A stretch of 8,559 bases of DNA from Candidatus Iainarchaeum sp. (GTDB lineage: Archaea > Micrarchaeota > Micrarchaeia > Anstonellales > Bilamarchaeaceae). The DNA lies in contig JAQTMJ010000020.1 in assembly GCA_028714395.1 (NCBI GenBank), forward strand, positions 1-8,559, read 5' to 3'. A model generated the notes under the pieces. That model searched no databases, was not told where the DNA came from, and was given only the letters and a program-made list of their open reading frames with translations. Made by a program: the position numbers and the translations under genes. Below, piece after piece: positions 7,299 to 8,559 of this stretch. Within the stretch, counting starts at the first letter, position 1; each line of letters opens with the position of its first letter.

Positions 7299-7416
7299 GC
7301 TATAGGCTGCACGCCTGCTGAAAAAGCAGGCGTGATGAGCTACTTCAGCTCGATAAAGACTGAGAAGCAGCGACGGTTATTCCTTATCGAGCGAGCAAGT
7401 TCTTTTTTGCTGTTTT
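7299..7416 (+). ncRNA. Candidate structured RNA or long leader in the divergent intergenic region
   Basis: The region 7141-7516 lacks an open frame of note but is rich in inverted repeats. A perfect 10-base-pair hairpin is formed by CACGCCTGCT (7310-7319) and AGCAGGCGTG (7325-7334) with a GAAAA loop. Next come two helices that exclude each other: GAGCT/AGCTC (7337-7341 with 7347-7351), and a perfect 9-pair GCTCGATAA/TTATCGAGC (7348-7356 with 7384-7392). Then follows AGCAA/TTGCT (7394-7398 with 7407-7411) within a T-rich tract that resembles an archaeal terminator. An A/T-rich stretch at 7267-7279 could be a TATA box with a start near 7299. I match it to no known RNA class. It could be an independent small RNA, or part of a leader of the gene at 7517. 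Both readings favour the + strand. Confidence 0.4.
7310..7334. repeat. Perfect 10-bp inverted repeat (hairpin)
   Basis: CACGCCTGCT and its exact reverse complement are separated by five bases (GAAAA). This is the strongest short inverted repeat I found. It is GC-rich inside AT-rich flanks, which sets it off from the background. It could instead be a remnant of a mobile element end, for example IS200/IS605-type subterminal hairpins, but no transposase is present in the window. Confidence 0.75.
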
Positions 7417-7420
7417 TCGT
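7401..7420 (+). terminator. T-rich tract, possible archaeal terminator
   Basis: The + strand shows TTCTTTTTTGCTGTTTTTCG, i.e. runs of six and five T, immediately after the paired regions. Archaeal RNA polymerase terminates at such oligo-T runs. It would end a short RNA before the separate promoter at 7478. Confidence 0.4.
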
Positions 7421-7477
7421 TTTCGAGATATATCAACCGTAATTCGAACAAGAGTCCAGAGCCTACAAAGTGCAAAG

Positions 7478-7486
7478 CTTTATAAT
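7478..7486 (+). promoter_or_regulatory. TATA box for the 216-residue protein gene
   Basis: CTTTATAAT is centred about 35 bases before the ATG at 7517, placing initiation near 7507, just before the GGTGAT site. This is a close match to the archaeal TATA consensus. Confidence 0.6.
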
Positions 7487-7507
7487 GGTAAATTGTGTTC
7501 TTTTTTT

Positions 7508-7513
7508 GGTGAT
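7508..7513 (+). promoter_or_regulatory. Ribosome binding site GGTGAT
   Basis: GGTGAT is a full match to the archaeal anti-Shine-Dalgarno and sits 3 bases before the ATG at 7517, supporting that start. Confidence 0.75.
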
Positions 7514-7516
7514 TGA

Positions 7517-8167
7517 ATGCCAGCTCAAACAAATCAAATCGCTCGACCGGTTGTTCCTGAAGAAACGCCTCGTTCTAAAGTTGTTATTCGTCCCGAAGTT
7601 ATAAAGGTGGACTTACCAGAGACCCCAAGCGATTATACAGTTCACTCTCCAGGCCTTCGTACGATACTCAATGATTTATATGGAGAGAAATTTGCCCCAG
7701 AAGATAAAGACATCTCTTTGTCTAGCGGTAGTGCATCGCTAAAAGACGGAAAATTAGATCTTCAAAAGCGCACTTTGGACGGAACTCTCGTTCTTAATTT
7801 TACGGTCAATAAAGATGGCAAAAAAATCCAAAAAACCATATTCGTTCCAGTCAAAGACATGCCGGTTAAGATATCTGAAGCTGGATTAACCTCTACAAAC
7901 CCCGAGATTGTTCTTACTTTAGATCCTCCACGCGTGTATAAAGGGTGGGTCCGCGGTGGTGTCGACTTCCAACCAGATTATGTCCTGGTTGACGGCAAGA
8001 AAGTCACGAACTTCGACCGTGATTTGTTTAGCTCATTTATTGCAGGTCCTGTTTCAGCAAGACTTTTCGACCGCAATAAAGTAAATCCGCAGGAATACAA
8101 GGTAATAGTTCCGATAGAGCTGCCGGTTGATAAATCGACCGTGCCAGCGACTCTTAAAAATAGATAA
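7517..8167 (+). CDS. Hypothetical protein, 216 residues, beta-rich, no recognised family
   Basis: I do not recognise this protein. Coding is supported by its own TATA box, a GGTGAT site 3 bases before the ATG, an uninterrupted frame of 216 codons and AT-leaning but orderly codon use like its neighbours. There is no signal peptide or membrane segment, so it is probably cytoplasmic. The first 35 residues are Pro/Val/Arg-rich and likely disordered (VVPEETPRSKVVIRPEV). The rest alternates polar and hydrophobic residues (LDGTLVLNFTVNKDGKKIQK; PEIVLTLDPPRVYKGWV; EYKVIVPIELPV), suggesting a beta-sandwich-like fold. There is no cysteine and no catalytic motif that I can name. It lies between the divergent serpin gene and a downstream gene 57 bases on that shares a domain with the serpin, so a role in the same process is possible, but this rests only on position. 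Confidence 0.8.
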   Translation: MPAQTNQIARPVVPEETPRSKVVIRPEVIKVDLPETPSDYTVHSPGLRTILNDLYGEKFAPEDKDISLSSGSASLKDGKLDLQKRTLDGTLVLNFTVNKDGKKIQKTIFVPVKDMPVKISEAGLTSTNPEIVLTLDPPRVYKGWVRGGVDFQPDYVLVDGKKVTNFDRDLFSSFIAGPVSARLFDRNKVNPQEYKVIVPIELPVDKSTVPATLKNR

Positions 8168-8216
8168 AGACCGTCGCTAAGATTTGTTTAGATTTTGCTG
8201 GCGCATGTTTGGAAGT

Positions 8217-8221
8217 GTGAT
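8217..8221 (+). promoter_or_regulatory. Ribosome binding site GTGAT
   Basis: GTGAT lies 3 bases before the ATG at 8225, the same spacing as at the previous gene, and supports this start. No clear separate TATA box was seen in the 57-base gap, so the gene may be read through from 7517. Confidence 0.6.
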
Positions 8222-8224
8222 TAT

Positions 8225-8559
8225 ATGGCTGGACCTGAATATAAAGGAGATGTTGCACGCCAGAATGCGGAATATTTCAAAACACAGTTAGACACTGTTT
8301 TTAAAAACCTTGGTGTTGCCGCTTCTGTGACTATTGCGGAACAGAGTACGACCCGTGGGGGTATGAACACCCGCGGCCAATTTACGGAGATGACAGCATA
8401 TGCAGTTAAAATCGCATTTCCCGGGACTAAAGCAAATCTTCCTGGAATTGGGGATCTTGCACTGAAGACAGTTGGCTTTGTAACCGAGACAACACCTACA
8501 GTAACGGTGGATAAGGGCAAGGGAGAAGTTACAATCGACTATGGCAGCAATTCCTTTTA
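8225..8559 (+). CDS. Protein sharing the serpin's N-terminal domain, 3'-truncated by window edge
   Basis: The frame opens at ATG 8225 (MAGPEYKGDVARQNAEYF...) and stays open to the last base, giving 111 residues without a stop. There is no signal peptide. The visible part resembles the N-terminal domain of the serpin at 5713-7119 in three blocks in the same order. First, a helix: V-A-R-Q...NLG at 10-30 against V-R-R-Q...KLG at 29-46. Second, ungapped PGTKANLPGIGDLAL (66-80) against PGSFEALTGASPIAL (72-86). Third, ungapped VDKGKGEVTIDY (95-106) against VDKDTLEITVFY (107-118). About half the positions match in the last two blocks. The gene could be another serpin with the same domain or a protein built on this domain alone; the part that would decide lies outside the window. 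A shadow frame on the opposite strand (8221-8520) was discarded. Confidence 0.8.
   Translation, partial: MAGPEYKGDVARQNAEYFKTQLDTVFKNLGVAASVTIAEQSTTRGGMNTRGQFTEMTAYAVKIAFPGTKANLPGIGDLALKTVGFVTETTPTVTVDKGKGEVTIDYGSNSF

Noticed and set aside
7332..7363. Box C (GTGATGA, 7332-7338) and box D (CTGA, 7360-7363) suggesting a C/D guide RNA
   Set aside because: The spacing of 21 bases suits neither a C/D' guide (about 12) nor a full C-D RNA, no C'/D' boxes are seen, there is no closing stem, and the start of box C lies inside the 10-pair hairpin.
7299..7450. tRNA or signal recognition particle RNA (AGCAGC motif at 7366-7371)
   Set aside because: No cloverleaf with T-loop consensus, and the AGCAGC match lacks the rest of the conserved SRP helix 8.
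1..8559. CRISPR array, insertion sequence or transposase
   Set aside because: No regularly spaced repeats and no transposase, integrase or Cas motifs were found on either strand.

Overview
The window looks archaeal. It opens with the 3' part of an archaeal/eukaryotic-type phenylalanyl-tRNA synthetase alpha gene. Its start regions carry TATA-like boxes and ribosome binding sites of the archaeal GGTGAT type. Its exported proteins are dense in N-glycosylation sequons (N-X-S/T). Gene packing is tight, with ATGA stop/start overlaps. A DPANN-like lineage is possible, but I cannot establish the taxon from the sequence alone.

Layout. Left half, 1-5452, GC-rich: pheS (5' end outside the window), a 628-residue membrane protein and a 395-residue membrane-anchored surface protein form one + strand run, each joined to the next by a 4-base ATGA overlap. 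A convergent - strand lipoprotein gene (4334-5452) ends 3 bases from them. Together these describe a housekeeping gene followed by cell-envelope genes.

Right half, about 5453-8559, clearly more AT-rich with different codon use: a - strand gene for a serpin (serine-protease-inhibitor fold, 5713-7119) that carries an unusual N-terminal domain; a 380-base divergent intergenic region with several hairpins and a T-rich tract, probably a structured RNA or leader (about 7299-7416); an orphan 216-residue protein (7517-8167); and a last gene cut by the window edge (8225 to the end). The first 111 residues of this last protein resemble the N-terminal domain of the serpin in three separate blocks. The serpin gene and the last gene may therefore be members of one local family.

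The serpin island is the most interesting part. Serpins are uncommon in archaea. This one has a textbook hinge (EKGTEASGAS) and C-terminal core, no visible signal peptide, a shortened middle region and a reactive loop whose P1 residue is ambiguous (Met or Arg). No protease gene that could be its target lies in the window.
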